From JAVBMJ01 sp031551275 (GTDB taxonomy: Bacteria; Bacteroidota; Bacteroidia; Bacteroidales; Rikenellaceae), in contig JAVBNX010000001.1 in the NCBI GenBank assembly GCA_031551275.1, forward strand, positions 248,001 to 312,000: DNA of 64,000 nucleotides, written 5' to 3'. This document shows positions 48,101-56,104 of this stretch, piece by piece (position 1 is the stretch's first letter; every line of letters begins with the position of its first letter). The notes below the pieces were generated by a model. It was not told the DNA's origin and did no database searches. It saw nothing but the letters and a program-made list of their open reading frames with translations. Made by a program: the position numbers and the translations under genes.

Positions 48101-48319
48101 ATATCGCTGGGATACACGTTGCCGGCCAACGTGCTGAAAAAAATGAGGATCGCCACGCTGAGGGTCTACGTCTCGGCGGACAACATGTTCACATTTACCA
48201 ATTACAGCGGGCCAGACCCCGAGGTATCCACGCGTCCCTCGGTGCTCACACCCGGGTTCGACTGGTCGGCCTACCCCAGGGCGAAGAGCATTACCGCCGG
48301 GGTCAACATCACTTTCTAA
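45164..48319 (+). CDS. SusC/RagA-type TonB-dependent transporter (lyase/sulfatase locus)
   Basis: Outer-membrane importer of 1051 residues. ATG 45164 is chosen since it begins the signal peptide (MSRELTKLCCALALLLLWGTASAQS) and lies after the promoter box; an in-frame start at 45104 adds only a non-hydrophobic leader. Domains are CarboxypepD_reg-like (about 28-100; VGRVVDSGSNPLIGVAVVV), plug (about 110-235; GGRIAGVVVT, IRGNNSITQSSEPLYVIDGF, DILKDASATAIYGARGANGV) and barrel ending NITF. It is divergent from the HTCS gene, 12 bases before susD. The ligand is predicted to be a sulfated or plain uronic-acid polysaccharide fragment. Confidence 0.96.
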   Translation: MSRELTKLCCALALLLLWGTASAQSPAIVGRVVDSGSNPLIGVAVVVKGTTTGTITDTKGNYSIAADSNQTLQFTYLGYQTSEQAVGTKTVINVTLLEDVQAIDAIEVVSDGFSTIARRDLTGSVATADMGDIMKSNVTSFDQAIGGRIAGVVVTSADGAVGQEATITIRGNNSITQSSEPLYVIDGFPTEASFASSINMADIESYDILKDASATAIYGARGANGVIVITTKQGKARKPTVSFSGSVSPGWIANKADLMGPYDFVVLQRDINEERGGTYIETFNNSYLKDRTLEDYKTIPGYDWQDEVYRTAVTQNYNVSLSGGAAGGTRYNVTFSALDQQGIIVKSNFQRYQGKVSLIQPINKWAELNLNVNYTNSAINGVTPTDPQAASSQSGWLIYSIWGYRPVTPSGSGDLSDELYDPDVTGTSDYRFNPAVTVRNEYRKTIRDYVSSNGALTFTLTKDLKLKVSGGYIMNNSRAESFNGTKTYTGYPGSSSGKGVNGSIYWYEQSNWQNDNTLTWNKKFGKDHNLNAMGGISLAGESRSYNGTAANQITSETLGLQGMNTGMYQTVTPYLYQWRLMSFLARANYNYKYKYYLTASFRADGSSKFPSGNRWGYFPSVGASWNFSREDFVKPATWLSNGKLRVSWGRTGNNRTKTPYDFYPQITTTPGSSTSVDYVFGGERMPGYYFSNMGDDKLKWETTDQLNAGTDLGFLHDRIKVTFDWYLKNTHDLLLYAAMPLSTGYTNAMMNIGEIRNKGIEFTLETVNILKQNFSWSTSFNIARNRNTIESLVSGQQSMTSTISWAQEYNNQPPYISVVGGPTGLMYGMIYEGTYKDSDFLNGVLRDGVPYLTSVNKTSVRPGDPKYRDMNGDGVVDDYDRTVIGRGQPLFTGGMNNTLNYKNFDLNIFMSWSYGNDILNVNRLVFENGIKSNTNALRSYNNRWSAENPGSNIPRVGASGTEIYSSRVVEDGSFLKIKNISLGYTLPANVLKKMRIATLRVYVSADNMFTFTNYSGPDPEVSTRPSVLTPGFDWSAYPRAKSITAGVNITF

Positions 48320-48331
48320 AACTTGCCGGAG

Positions 48332-50050
48332 ATGAAAAAGACATTGAAAATATTCGCAGCCGGGGCGCTGGCCGCAACCTGGGTCTCATGCAGCTTTTTG
48401 GACGTGGAGCCCAAGATCATAAATCCCGATAACTTCTACTCCACCGAAAAGGAGGTAGCCATGGGATTGGCCGGGGCGTACGGACCCATGGGCCAGCAGG
48501 ACTTCTACGGCATAGGCTACAACGTCTTCCTCTCGGGAGTGGATGACCTGTGCTACCAGAACCGCAACGCCACCGCCTCCGAGCAGGTGTTCTACTTTAC
48601 CGCCACACCTTCCAATACCAATATTACCGACACCTGGAAGTCGATCTACCTGGGCATCAAGAACGCCAACGAGTTCATGATGGCCATTGCCGACTCGACT
48701 TTCGACCCGGCCAAGAGGTATTACGGGGAGGCCCGTTTTTTAAGGGCCTACTACCACTTCCTTTTGGCCCAGGCCTGGGGCGCGGTGCCGTTGAGGGACC
48801 AACCGACCAAATCGCCGGAGACCTCCCAGACCAACCTGGCAGCCACGCCCCAGGCCGATGTACTGCAATGGTGCATCGACGAAATGGAAGCCTGTTTACT
48901 CTATGAGGGCTTCTCCGAGGCGAACATCTCGGTAGGGGAGCAGCCCTCCCGCGTGGAGCGGACCACCATCCAGGGGATATTGGCGCGCGTGTGCCTGTTC
49001 ATGGCCGGGGAGTCGCTCACGGGGATCGACAAACAGGCGATGTGGGACAAGGCCGCGTACTACGCCAAGGCGGTGATCGACAGCGGACTGCACGAGCTAA
49101 ACCCGAGTTATTCCGAGCTCTTTATCGGCATGATCGAGGATGAGTACGATCCCTACCGCGAGTCGATGTGGGAAGCGGAATTTTTGGGCGACCGTTCCAG
49201 CGCGAGCGAATGGAGCAACGGGCGGATCGGCGACATCATCGGTTTGCAGAGTTCCAACGCTTCGGACACCGACTTCGGGCAGTGGACCTGCAACTACTCC
49301 TACGGGATGTACAACGGATCGCTCAAGCTGTGGGACCTCTACTGGCAGACCGACCGCACGGACGAGGAGAAAGCATCCACCACGGCCATTACCGATGAGC
49401 GCCAGGCGTGGAACCTGCCCAACTACAACTACGCGGGCAACAACGCCCTGGGGCTGGTGGCTTCTTACGACAAAACCCCCTACCCCACCGGCGTGACGGG
49501 TGTGACGACCTTCGACGACATTACCCTGGCCGCCGGCATCCGCAACGCGGGCAAGTGGCGCAGGGAGGCCATCTACGAGGGGCACATGAAGGCCAAGTCG
49601 CTCTACACGAGGATCAATTTCCCGATCCTGCGCTACTCCGACGTGCTGCTGATGTACGCCGAGGCGGCCAACGAGCAGAACGGCGCCCCCACCGAGGAGC
49701 TGTACAACTACGTCAAACAGGTGCGCGACCGGGCGGGCATCGCCACGCTCCCCTACTCCGAGTACGGCGACTTTACCGCCTTCCGCGAATGGGTCCGCAA
49801 CGAGCGGGCGCGGGAGCTCTGCTTCGAGGGGCTGCGTAAGTACGATTTGATCCGCTGGGGCGAGTTCTACTACGCGGTCAGGGCCTACCAAACCGCGGTA
49901 ACCGACTCGCGGTGGGGTCCCCCGTCGAACAACGCGACCCTGTCGGCAACGGCAACGGGTAAAAACGTGCAGCAAAAGCACATTTACCAGCCCATCCCCA
50001 CGGCGGAGCTGCAAAGCAACGCCCTGATGAGACAAAACTCCATGTGGTAG
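48332..50050 (+). CDS. SusD/RagB-type glycan-binding lipoprotein (lyase/sulfatase locus)
   Basis: Surface lipoprotein partner of the preceding SusC, 572 residues from ATG 48332 (an in-frame TTG nine bases upstream is unlikely). Lipobox WVSC precedes SFLDVEPKIINP. SusD-type blocks are YYGEARFLRAYYHFLLAQAWGAVPL, RYSDVLLMYAEAANEQNG, WVRNERARELCFEGLRKYDLIRWGEF and a terminal YQPIPTAELQSN. It is followed after 20 bases by a small lipoprotein gene in the same unit. Confidence 0.96.
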   Translation: MKKTLKIFAAGALAATWVSCSFLDVEPKIINPDNFYSTEKEVAMGLAGAYGPMGQQDFYGIGYNVFLSGVDDLCYQNRNATASEQVFYFTATPSNTNITDTWKSIYLGIKNANEFMMAIADSTFDPAKRYYGEARFLRAYYHFLLAQAWGAVPLRDQPTKSPETSQTNLAATPQADVLQWCIDEMEACLLYEGFSEANISVGEQPSRVERTTIQGILARVCLFMAGESLTGIDKQAMWDKAAYYAKAVIDSGLHELNPSYSELFIGMIEDEYDPYRESMWEAEFLGDRSSASEWSNGRIGDIIGLQSSNASDTDFGQWTCNYSYGMYNGSLKLWDLYWQTDRTDEEKASTTAITDERQAWNLPNYNYAGNNALGLVASYDKTPYPTGVTGVTTFDDITLAAGIRNAGKWRREAIYEGHMKAKSLYTRINFPILRYSDVLLMYAEAANEQNGAPTEELYNYVKQVRDRAGIATLPYSEYGDFTAFREWVRNERARELCFEGLRKYDLIRWGEFYYAVRAYQTAVTDSRWGPPSNNATLSATATGKNVQQKHIYQPIPTAELQSNALMRQNSMW

Positions 50051-50070
50051 AAACATTAAACAGCAAAGCC

Positions 50071-51087
50071 ATGAAAAAACGATTATATACCGCGCTGATC
50101 ATACCGGTCACGGCCCTGGCGCTCGCGTGCGACGTCGACAAGGAGGTCTACACGCCGGTGGACTTCGAAGTGAGGCTGAATCCCGGGAACACCTACCTGG
50201 TCGGGGAGGACGTACAGTTCGACTTTGTAGGGGACGCCAACTTCATCGTCCTGTACAACGGGACCACCGGGCATGAATACCGGTTCCACGAGAGGACCGA
50301 GGTGGCCCTCGAGGATATGGAGTACTGCAGACTGGAAATCACAGGTTCCCGGCGCACAGGCGCCAAAGCGGGGGTCACATTCTGGGTAAGCGACCAGTTC
50401 GCCGGCATCAAGGGGGGATCGGCCACCGATTTGAGCAACCTGGCGGCGGACAAAGCCACCATCGACGCGATGGTCGCCTCCGGGATGGACGGATGGGAGG
50501 GCGTACCCTTCGACAACGAGCCCGCCACGGGCACATCCTTCACCCTGACCTACGACATCTCGCACCTCGCGTCGAACTTCAGCCTGGGTATGCACTGGAA
50601 CCCGGCCTACGCGCCCCCCTCGCCCTCGCAATCGGGCTACTGGATCAACCCCGTCATCCGGACCAAATTCAAGGGGTACGAGGAGCAGGAGTACCAATAC
50701 CGCCACACCGAGATCCAGGTTTTGGCCATGCCCACCGAAAGGGCGCTGGACGCCTACGACATCATGATATCCTCCGACAAACCGGGGTACGTGAGGATGC
50801 CGCCGACCGGGAACAACCAGTTCGTGATGACCGGCATCGGCGGCTCGGGAACCGACCTGGGATACCAAATCGACACCTGGGTGCTCAACACCCCGCTGGC
50901 CCTGAACAGGATCGCATCCGACAAGGGCGAGAACATCAAGGGCTATTCGACCAACCTCTCGTTCTACCGGGTAAGGTATTGGGAGCCCGGAACATACACC
51001 GCAACCTTCGTAGCCACCAACGGGAATTACGTCGGGGAGAGCCGGGTGATCCGGGAGTTGACCTTTACCGTTGTGGAGCCTATATAA
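50071..51087 (+). CDS. Surface lipoprotein, putative glycan-binding protein (DUF5017-like)
   Basis: A 338-residue lipoprotein with lipobox ALAC followed by DVDKEVY (acidic, surface-export type). The first 125 residues contain an Ig-like segment (FEVRLNPGNTYLVGEDVQFDF). The remainder is beta-rich with many aromatic residues (MHWNPAY, GYWINPVI, YEEQEYQYRHTEIQVLAMP). The order susC-susD-small lipoprotein is that of surface glycan-binding proteins, and the sequence recalls DUF5017 lipoproteins (from memory, uncertain). ATG 50071 begins the signal peptide. No catalytic motif was seen. Confidence 0.65.
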   Translation: MKKRLYTALIIPVTALALACDVDKEVYTPVDFEVRLNPGNTYLVGEDVQFDFVGDANFIVLYNGTTGHEYRFHERTEVALEDMEYCRLEITGSRRTGAKAGVTFWVSDQFAGIKGGSATDLSNLAADKATIDAMVASGMDGWEGVPFDNEPATGTSFTLTYDISHLASNFSLGMHWNPAYAPPSPSQSGYWINPVIRTKFKGYEEQEYQYRHTEIQVLAMPTERALDAYDIMISSDKPGYVRMPPTGNNQFVMTGIGGSGTDLGYQIDTWVLNTPLALNRIASDKGENIKGYSTNLSFYRVRYWEPGTYTATFVATNGNYVGESRVIRELTFTVVEPI

Positions 51088-51100
51088 TACAATCAAGCCC

Positions 51101-53584
51101 ATGAAAAACAGACTATTTTTTATCGCACTGACCCTGCTGGCCGCGCTCTTCGCGCCGTCATGCCAGGACAACGACGATATCAAAAGCGAATTGGACAACC
51201 TGCGCCAAAGGATATCGGCCCTGGAACAGAACACGGGAAAGCTCAACGACAACACCCGCGCGCTGCACAAGCTGATGGCCACCGATGTGGTCATCGTGGG
51301 GGTCACACCGACCGATTACGGTTACTTTATCGAGCTGAGCGACGGAGAGCAGCTCAAGATCTACCTCGGGGAGACCATGCCCTCGCTCGTTCCCGAGTTG
51401 GGCATCGACGCGCAAGGCTACTGGGTCTTCCGCTACGTGGCCGACAAGGGAAGCTCCTCGTCAGAGGGGTACACACGCGTTTTGAAGGCCGGGCAACCCG
51501 TGCCGGCTTTGCCCCAATACAACGGGGAGTCGGCGGCCATATCCTCCCCGCTGCTTAAAATCGACGCGGACGGCTACTGGCTGATCAGCTTCGACCAGGG
51601 GGAGAGCTACGAGCAGATCGTTTTGGACGGCAAACCGATCGGTGCGACGGGCGACGCGGTCCAGTGGAGCGGCTTCTTCGCCTCGGTCGATTACGATGCA
51701 GAGAGCAGCCACCTGGATATCGAGCTCAAATCGGGGCAGAAGCTTACCTTTTTGGTAAAGGACGACTTCGGGTTTACCATCCTCGGGACGGGCGAAGACC
51801 TCTTCGGCCTGGGCGAGGCGAGGTATTACGAGGTGAGCCAGTTCGGGGTCAAAGAGGTCGCCGTGTTCGCGCCCCAGGGCTGGACGGTAAAGCTCGACGA
51901 GGAGTCGCTGATGATCAAAGCGCCCGGCGTGGCGGTCATCGACGGGCAGCCGGTCAAGATCGCCTTCGCGGCCACATCGCAGGACGGGTACATCAAAACG
52001 GTAAACTTCCTGGCCACGCTGACCGACTCCGACGCATGGGACCAGGATGCGCCCGACGCGTGGCGGTGGTTCAAAACCCAGACCTCGCAGAACGTGTTGG
52101 CCGACTTCTCCTACGCGGGCTATATGCGCGGCGAACAGGCCATTCCTGAGGCAAGCACGCTGGGATTCCAAACCTTCAACGTGAGGGATTACGGCGCGGT
52201 GCCCAACGACAACGTCTCGGACCGGGCGGCCTTCCTCGCGGCCGTGGCGGCGGCACAGGCGGCAAACGGCGGGATCGTGTACTTCCCCAGCGGGAGGTAC
52301 ATCCTGCACGATGAGAGCGACAACGTGGCCGCCTCGGGCGTTCCCGGGTTGGGCGGCAAGATGAGCGTCTCGATGATCATCACCGGCAACAACATCATCC
52401 TCAAGGGGGACGGGCCCAACGAGTCGGTCATCGCCATGGAATCGCCCATGCTGCCCAACGACCCGGCGGTAATGTACTCCTCGCCCACGATGATCCAGTT
52501 GAAGCACAACACGGGCGTGGTCTACGATCCCGTATTGGCCACGGTGGCCGAAGACGCGCCCGCGGGGAGCTTCGACCTGAAGCTCAGCAGCGCGACGAGC
52601 GGCAAACTCAACGCCGGGTCGTGGATATGCCTCAGGCTGATGGACGACGACACGGGATTGCTGGCCGAAGAGCTGGGAGGGTTTCCCGTCCCCGGCACAT
52701 GGACCCAGATCAAAAGCGGCGTCAACGTGGAGACCTTCCACCAGATCAAATCCAAGTCGGGCAACACGATTACCCTGCACGAACCGATACTCTATCCCGT
52801 CAAAAGCCAGTACGACTGGAGCGTGCTCGAATACAGGAACTACTCCGGATGCGGGGTCGAGGACCTCTGCTTCGAAGGGAAGGCCAAAGCCGACTTCGGC
52901 CACCACGACTCCTGGGAGGACGACGGGGCCTATAAACCCATAGATTTCGTGCGCCAGACCAACTCCTGGATGCGCAGGGTAAAATTCAAGAGCGTGAGCG
53001 AGGCCTCCTCCATCATCCTGAGCGCGTGCGTCACCGTGGCGGACGTGCAGATCGAAGGGACGAACGGCCACTCATCCATCCGCTCGCAGGGCTCCTCGCG
53101 CGTGTTCATCGGCAAGGTAACCGACACCGCAGGCGGCGGGTTGGGGCAATACCACGCCGTGGGGGTCTCCAAACCGAGCCTGGGCGCGGTGATCTGGGGC
53201 TGCACGTGGGGCGTGAACTCCTGCTTTGAATCCCACGCGACCCAACCGCGCTACACGCTGATCGACAATTGCCGGGGCGGGTTCATGCCCTACCGGGCGG
53301 GGGGCGACGGCAACCAACTGCCCAACCACCTGAAAGGACTGACCATCTGGAATTTCAGCTCGATGACCGCTTCGCCAGCCTTCGTGCTGTGGGACAGCGG
53401 AGGGTACTACGTCAGACCGGTCGTAGTGGGCTTCTCGCCCTCGGCCACGCCCTTTACCCAGATGGGCCTGCTGGGGTATTCCGAAGCGATGGGAGAGAGC
53501 CTGACCGCCATGCCGTCGCTCTATGAAGCGCAACTCAAACTCAGGCTGGGGTACGTCCCCGCGTGGCTCAACTCGCTCAAATAA
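51101..53584 (+). CDS. Surface coiled-coil/beta-helix lipoprotein, DUF4955/PL29-like, candidate polysaccharide lyase (long form)
   Basis: An 827-residue lipoprotein (lipobox APSC, then QDNDD, a surface-export type tail). Residues about 26-60 form a short coiled coil (IKSELDNLRQRISALEQN) like DUF4988 proteins. Next come two IDAxGYWxxSxDxGxxY-type repeats (about 105-180), a beta-sandwich region (about 200-310), then the beta-helix enzyme-like domain from about 340 (FSYAGYMRGEQ, FNVRDYGAVPNDNVSDR) to the end. The latter half aligns throughout with the short form at 38033-39631, including IRSQGSSRVFIG, HAVGVSKPSLGAVIW, CFESHATQPR and GGFMPYRAGG. It probably makes the first cuts at the cell surface, producing unsaturated oligosaccharides for SusCD. 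The lyase role is inferred from GH88 in the same locus. Confidence 0.75.
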   Translation: MKNRLFFIALTLLAALFAPSCQDNDDIKSELDNLRQRISALEQNTGKLNDNTRALHKLMATDVVIVGVTPTDYGYFIELSDGEQLKIYLGETMPSLVPELGIDAQGYWVFRYVADKGSSSSEGYTRVLKAGQPVPALPQYNGESAAISSPLLKIDADGYWLISFDQGESYEQIVLDGKPIGATGDAVQWSGFFASVDYDAESSHLDIELKSGQKLTFLVKDDFGFTILGTGEDLFGLGEARYYEVSQFGVKEVAVFAPQGWTVKLDEESLMIKAPGVAVIDGQPVKIAFAATSQDGYIKTVNFLATLTDSDAWDQDAPDAWRWFKTQTSQNVLADFSYAGYMRGEQAIPEASTLGFQTFNVRDYGAVPNDNVSDRAAFLAAVAAAQAANGGIVYFPSGRYILHDESDNVAASGVPGLGGKMSVSMIITGNNIILKGDGPNESVIAMESPMLPNDPAVMYSSPTMIQLKHNTGVVYDPVLATVAEDAPAGSFDLKLSSATSGKLNAGSWICLRLMDDDTGLLAEELGGFPVPGTWTQIKSGVNVETFHQIKSKSGNTITLHEPILYPVKSQYDWSVLEYRNYSGCGVEDLCFEGKAKADFGHHDSWEDDGAYKPIDFVRQTNSWMRRVKFKSVSEASSIILSACVTVADVQIEGTNGHSSIRSQGSSRVFIGKVTDTAGGGLGQYHAVGVSKPSLGAVIWGCTWGVNSCFESHATQPRYTLIDNCRGGFMPYRAGGDGNQLPNHLKGLTIWNFSSMTASPAFVLWDSGGYYVRPVVVGFSPSATPFTQMGLLGYSEAMGESLTAMPSLYEAQLKLRLGYVPAWLNSLK

Positions 53585-53609
53585 TAAGAAACAATAAAAA
53601 ACAATCCAT

Positions 53610-55985
53610 ATGAAACGGTTTTTAGTTTATTCACTGGCAGTTTTTTCCGCGATCCTGTGCGGATGCTCCGAGGATGATTCGCTCCGCAAGGACCTGGATA
53701 CCCTCAAAAGCCGGGTGGACGCCCTCGAAACGCAGGTCAACGCCCTCAACGGAAACGTAAGCAGCTTGCAGGCCCTGCACCAGAGCGGCGCGAGCATAAC
53801 CGACGTGACCCTCTCAAGCGACGGGGTCTACACCATCACGATGAGCAACGGCGAGAGCTTTACCCTGACCCAGGGGAGCGAAGCGCCCGTGCCCCTGGTC
53901 GAGATCGACGCGCAAGGGTTCTGGACCATCAGCTACGACGGCGGGGAAACCTACGCCCGCATCCAATACAACGGCCAGGACGCCAAGGCCACGGCCGTCA
54001 CACCCCTCTTCCGGGTCAGCGACGCGGGCAACTGGCAGGTCAGCTACGATGACGGGGCTACCTACGCCGACGTGAAGGACCAGGCCGGGCAGAGCGTGGG
54101 CGCGTTCGGCAGCGTGGCGCCCAACGACAAGTTCTTCGAGAGCGTGGCCCTGGAGGACGACGTGCTGGTCATCAAACTCTGGTCGGGCGAGACGATCGAA
54201 GTCCCCGTGATGAAGAACTTCCTGTGCGTGATCGACCTGGACGGCGCAACGCCCCCCATCCGCTTCACATCGGGGCAGACCAAGACCTTCAACGTGAGCG
54301 TGAAAGGGGTGGAGAACATCTTCATTACCGCGCCCGACAAGTGGACGGCCAAGATCTCCGAGCCTTCGGGCGAGACCGAGACCACGCCCGGGACAGCCGT
54401 CCTGACCGTTACCGCCCCCATCTCCGTGGCGTCGGGCATGGCCCCGGCGGGCATGGACGTGCCGACCACCCGCGCCTCGGCCGACAACACGATGGACATC
54501 GCCCTTTTGGCCACGTCGGGCAGGTTCTGCGCCATCTCCAAGCTGGTCGTCGAGCCCATGGCGGGCTATGTGGCTCCCCCCACCGTGGAGAGCGTAACCT
54601 ACGTCGAGGGCAGCAACGCCAATATAGGCGAGCTGGAATTCACGGTCGCATTGAGCAGCGACGCGACGGGGTGGAAATACATGGTCAAAGAGACGAGCGA
54701 GGCCGCTCCCCCGGTAACGGATATCGCATCCGGCGGGACCGCCATGCCGGCGGCCACGACCAGCTTGAAACTTACCGGATTGGCCGGGCTGACCGAGTAC
54801 AAGCTCTACGTGGTGGCCTACGCGGGGACCACCGACGCGGTGTACAGCGACACCTACAAATCCGCCGCGGGTACCACGCGCAGCAACGTGATCGACTACT
54901 GGGAAGAGGGCATTACCATCAACGGGGTGGTCTACGACAAGAACACCACCGGGGTGGAACTGCTGACCATCCCCGCCGGCGCCGCGGCCGACGTGACCTT
55001 CGGCGGCACGGTGGGCACGGCCCGGGTCGTCTTCCTGGAAAAATCGCTCAGCGCGACCTACAACTACAAGATCGCCACCAAGCTCGATGTGAGGAACAAC
55101 CTGATCCTGGTGGGCAGGTATAGCGACCAGAAACCCGTGCTCAAATGCGCGGTAAGCGCGGCGCCCCAGGTAACCATCAACAACGCCAACACCGTCGCCG
55201 GCGCTACCTTCGCGCTGGTCAACCTGGCCATCGAGAACGGCGTGGGGTATTTCGCCAACGTGGCGGGGCCCGTCTGGCCCGTCTTTATCATGCAGGATTG
55301 CAGGTTCGACTCCTTTGCGGCGCTGTTCTATTACGGGAACACGGGATCGATCATGGGGATCGACAAGTTCGTCTTCAAAAACAACATCATGAAGATGACG
55401 GCCAGCTACGCACCCATCCTGTTCAATTTGGGCAGCGCGGTCAACCCGATCAATTACAGGGATATAGAGATAAGCAACAACATCTTCTATCCCGCACCCG
55501 GGGTCACTGCGAGCGCTTCGAGCGGATTGATCAACCTGGGCAGCGGCGCGACGCTGGCCCAAACCGCATCCGACGTATGGAACGGCAAGATCAAGATTAC
55601 CAACAACACCACGTACGGGATCCCATTCGGCAACGGCATAGTAAGGTACGTCGCCGCCGGGGAGCTGGATATCAGCAAAAACATCATCGCGTTGGGAACC
55701 CAGTCCGGCAACGCCTACCTCTACCTGGAATTCAGGGCGAAAGTTACCCTGGGCACGGCCAATGACCCGAATCCGGTCAACCTGACCGGCAACGTGGGCT
55801 ACGGGGGCAGCGGGAACCTCGACTTCTACGGGACCGGTTCGACCCTCGAATCCTACGACGGGGCGAGCAACACGCTGGCCAAGACTGCGGTCAACCCCCT
55901 GGAGACGGCCGACGCGGCGACCGGTGTATTCAAGCGCAACGCGGCGATGAAGGCGGCCGGAACGGGCAGCTCGCTCTGCGATTAG
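53610..55985 (+). CDS. Surface coiled-coil/beta-helix lipoprotein of unknown function (DUF4988/DUF4957-like)
   Basis: A 791-residue lipoprotein (lipobox LCGC, then SEDDS). A coiled coil (about 25-55; LRKDLDTLKSRVDALETQVNAL) and two repeats VEIDAQGFWTISYDGGETY and FRVSDAGNWQVSYDDGATY match the stalk of the preceding candidate lyase. A beta-sandwich (about 200-310), a fibronectin-like domain (about 325-420) and a C-terminal right-handed beta-helix (about 430-791, with ITINGVVYDKN and many Asn/Ile/Ser turns) follow. The helix lacks the conserved His/Arg/Lys blocks of the lyase pair, so it may bind rather than cut the polysaccharide. It is last in the susC operon; a terminator follows. Confidence 0.7.
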   Translation: MKRFLVYSLAVFSAILCGCSEDDSLRKDLDTLKSRVDALETQVNALNGNVSSLQALHQSGASITDVTLSSDGVYTITMSNGESFTLTQGSEAPVPLVEIDAQGFWTISYDGGETYARIQYNGQDAKATAVTPLFRVSDAGNWQVSYDDGATYADVKDQAGQSVGAFGSVAPNDKFFESVALEDDVLVIKLWSGETIEVPVMKNFLCVIDLDGATPPIRFTSGQTKTFNVSVKGVENIFITAPDKWTAKISEPSGETETTPGTAVLTVTAPISVASGMAPAGMDVPTTRASADNTMDIALLATSGRFCAISKLVVEPMAGYVAPPTVESVTYVEGSNANIGELEFTVALSSDATGWKYMVKETSEAAPPVTDIASGGTAMPAATTSLKLTGLAGLTEYKLYVVAYAGTTDAVYSDTYKSAAGTTRSNVIDYWEEGITINGVVYDKNTTGVELLTIPAGAAADVTFGGTVGTARVVFLEKSLSATYNYKIATKLDVRNNLILVGRYSDQKPVLKCAVSAAPQVTINNANTVAGATFALVNLAIENGVGYFANVAGPVWPVFIMQDCRFDSFAALFYYGNTGSIMGIDKFVFKNNIMKMTASYAPILFNLGSAVNPINYRDIEISNNIFYPAPGVTASASSGLINLGSGATLAQTASDVWNGKIKITNNTTYGIPFGNGIVRYVAAGELDISKNIIALGTQSGNAYLYLEFRAKVTLGTANDPNPVNLTGNVGYGGSGNLDFYGTGSTLESYDGASNTLAKTAVNPLETADAATGVFKRNAAMKAAGTGSSLCD

Positions 55986-56001
55986 ATGAGCGTTTAATTT
56001 T

Positions 56002-56039
56002 GAGGCGGTTCCACAATCGGGTGGGACCGCCTCTTTTTG
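56002..56039 (+). terminator. Intrinsic terminator of the second susC operon
   Basis: A 13-bp stem (56002-56014 with 56021-56033, one G-U pair) and six-base loop AATCGG is followed by five T. It lies 16 bases after the stop of the last surface lipoprotein gene. Confidence 0.88.
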
Positions 56040-56071
56040 TCATGTTAATTTTTTTTTCAAAGGAAAAAACT

Positions 56072-56079
56072 TACTTTTG
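56072..56079 (+). promoter_or_regulatory. Candidate -7 box for the histidine kinase gene
   Basis: TACTTTTG fits TAnnTTTG and is 25 bases before the ATG at 56105, just after a T tract at 56049-56057 that may serve as the upstream element. It supports ATG 56105 over an in-frame ATG at 56087, which would lie at the transcription start. Confidence 0.55.
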
Positions 56080-56104
56080 TGGGTTGATGCCCTCAAACGC
56101 CAAA

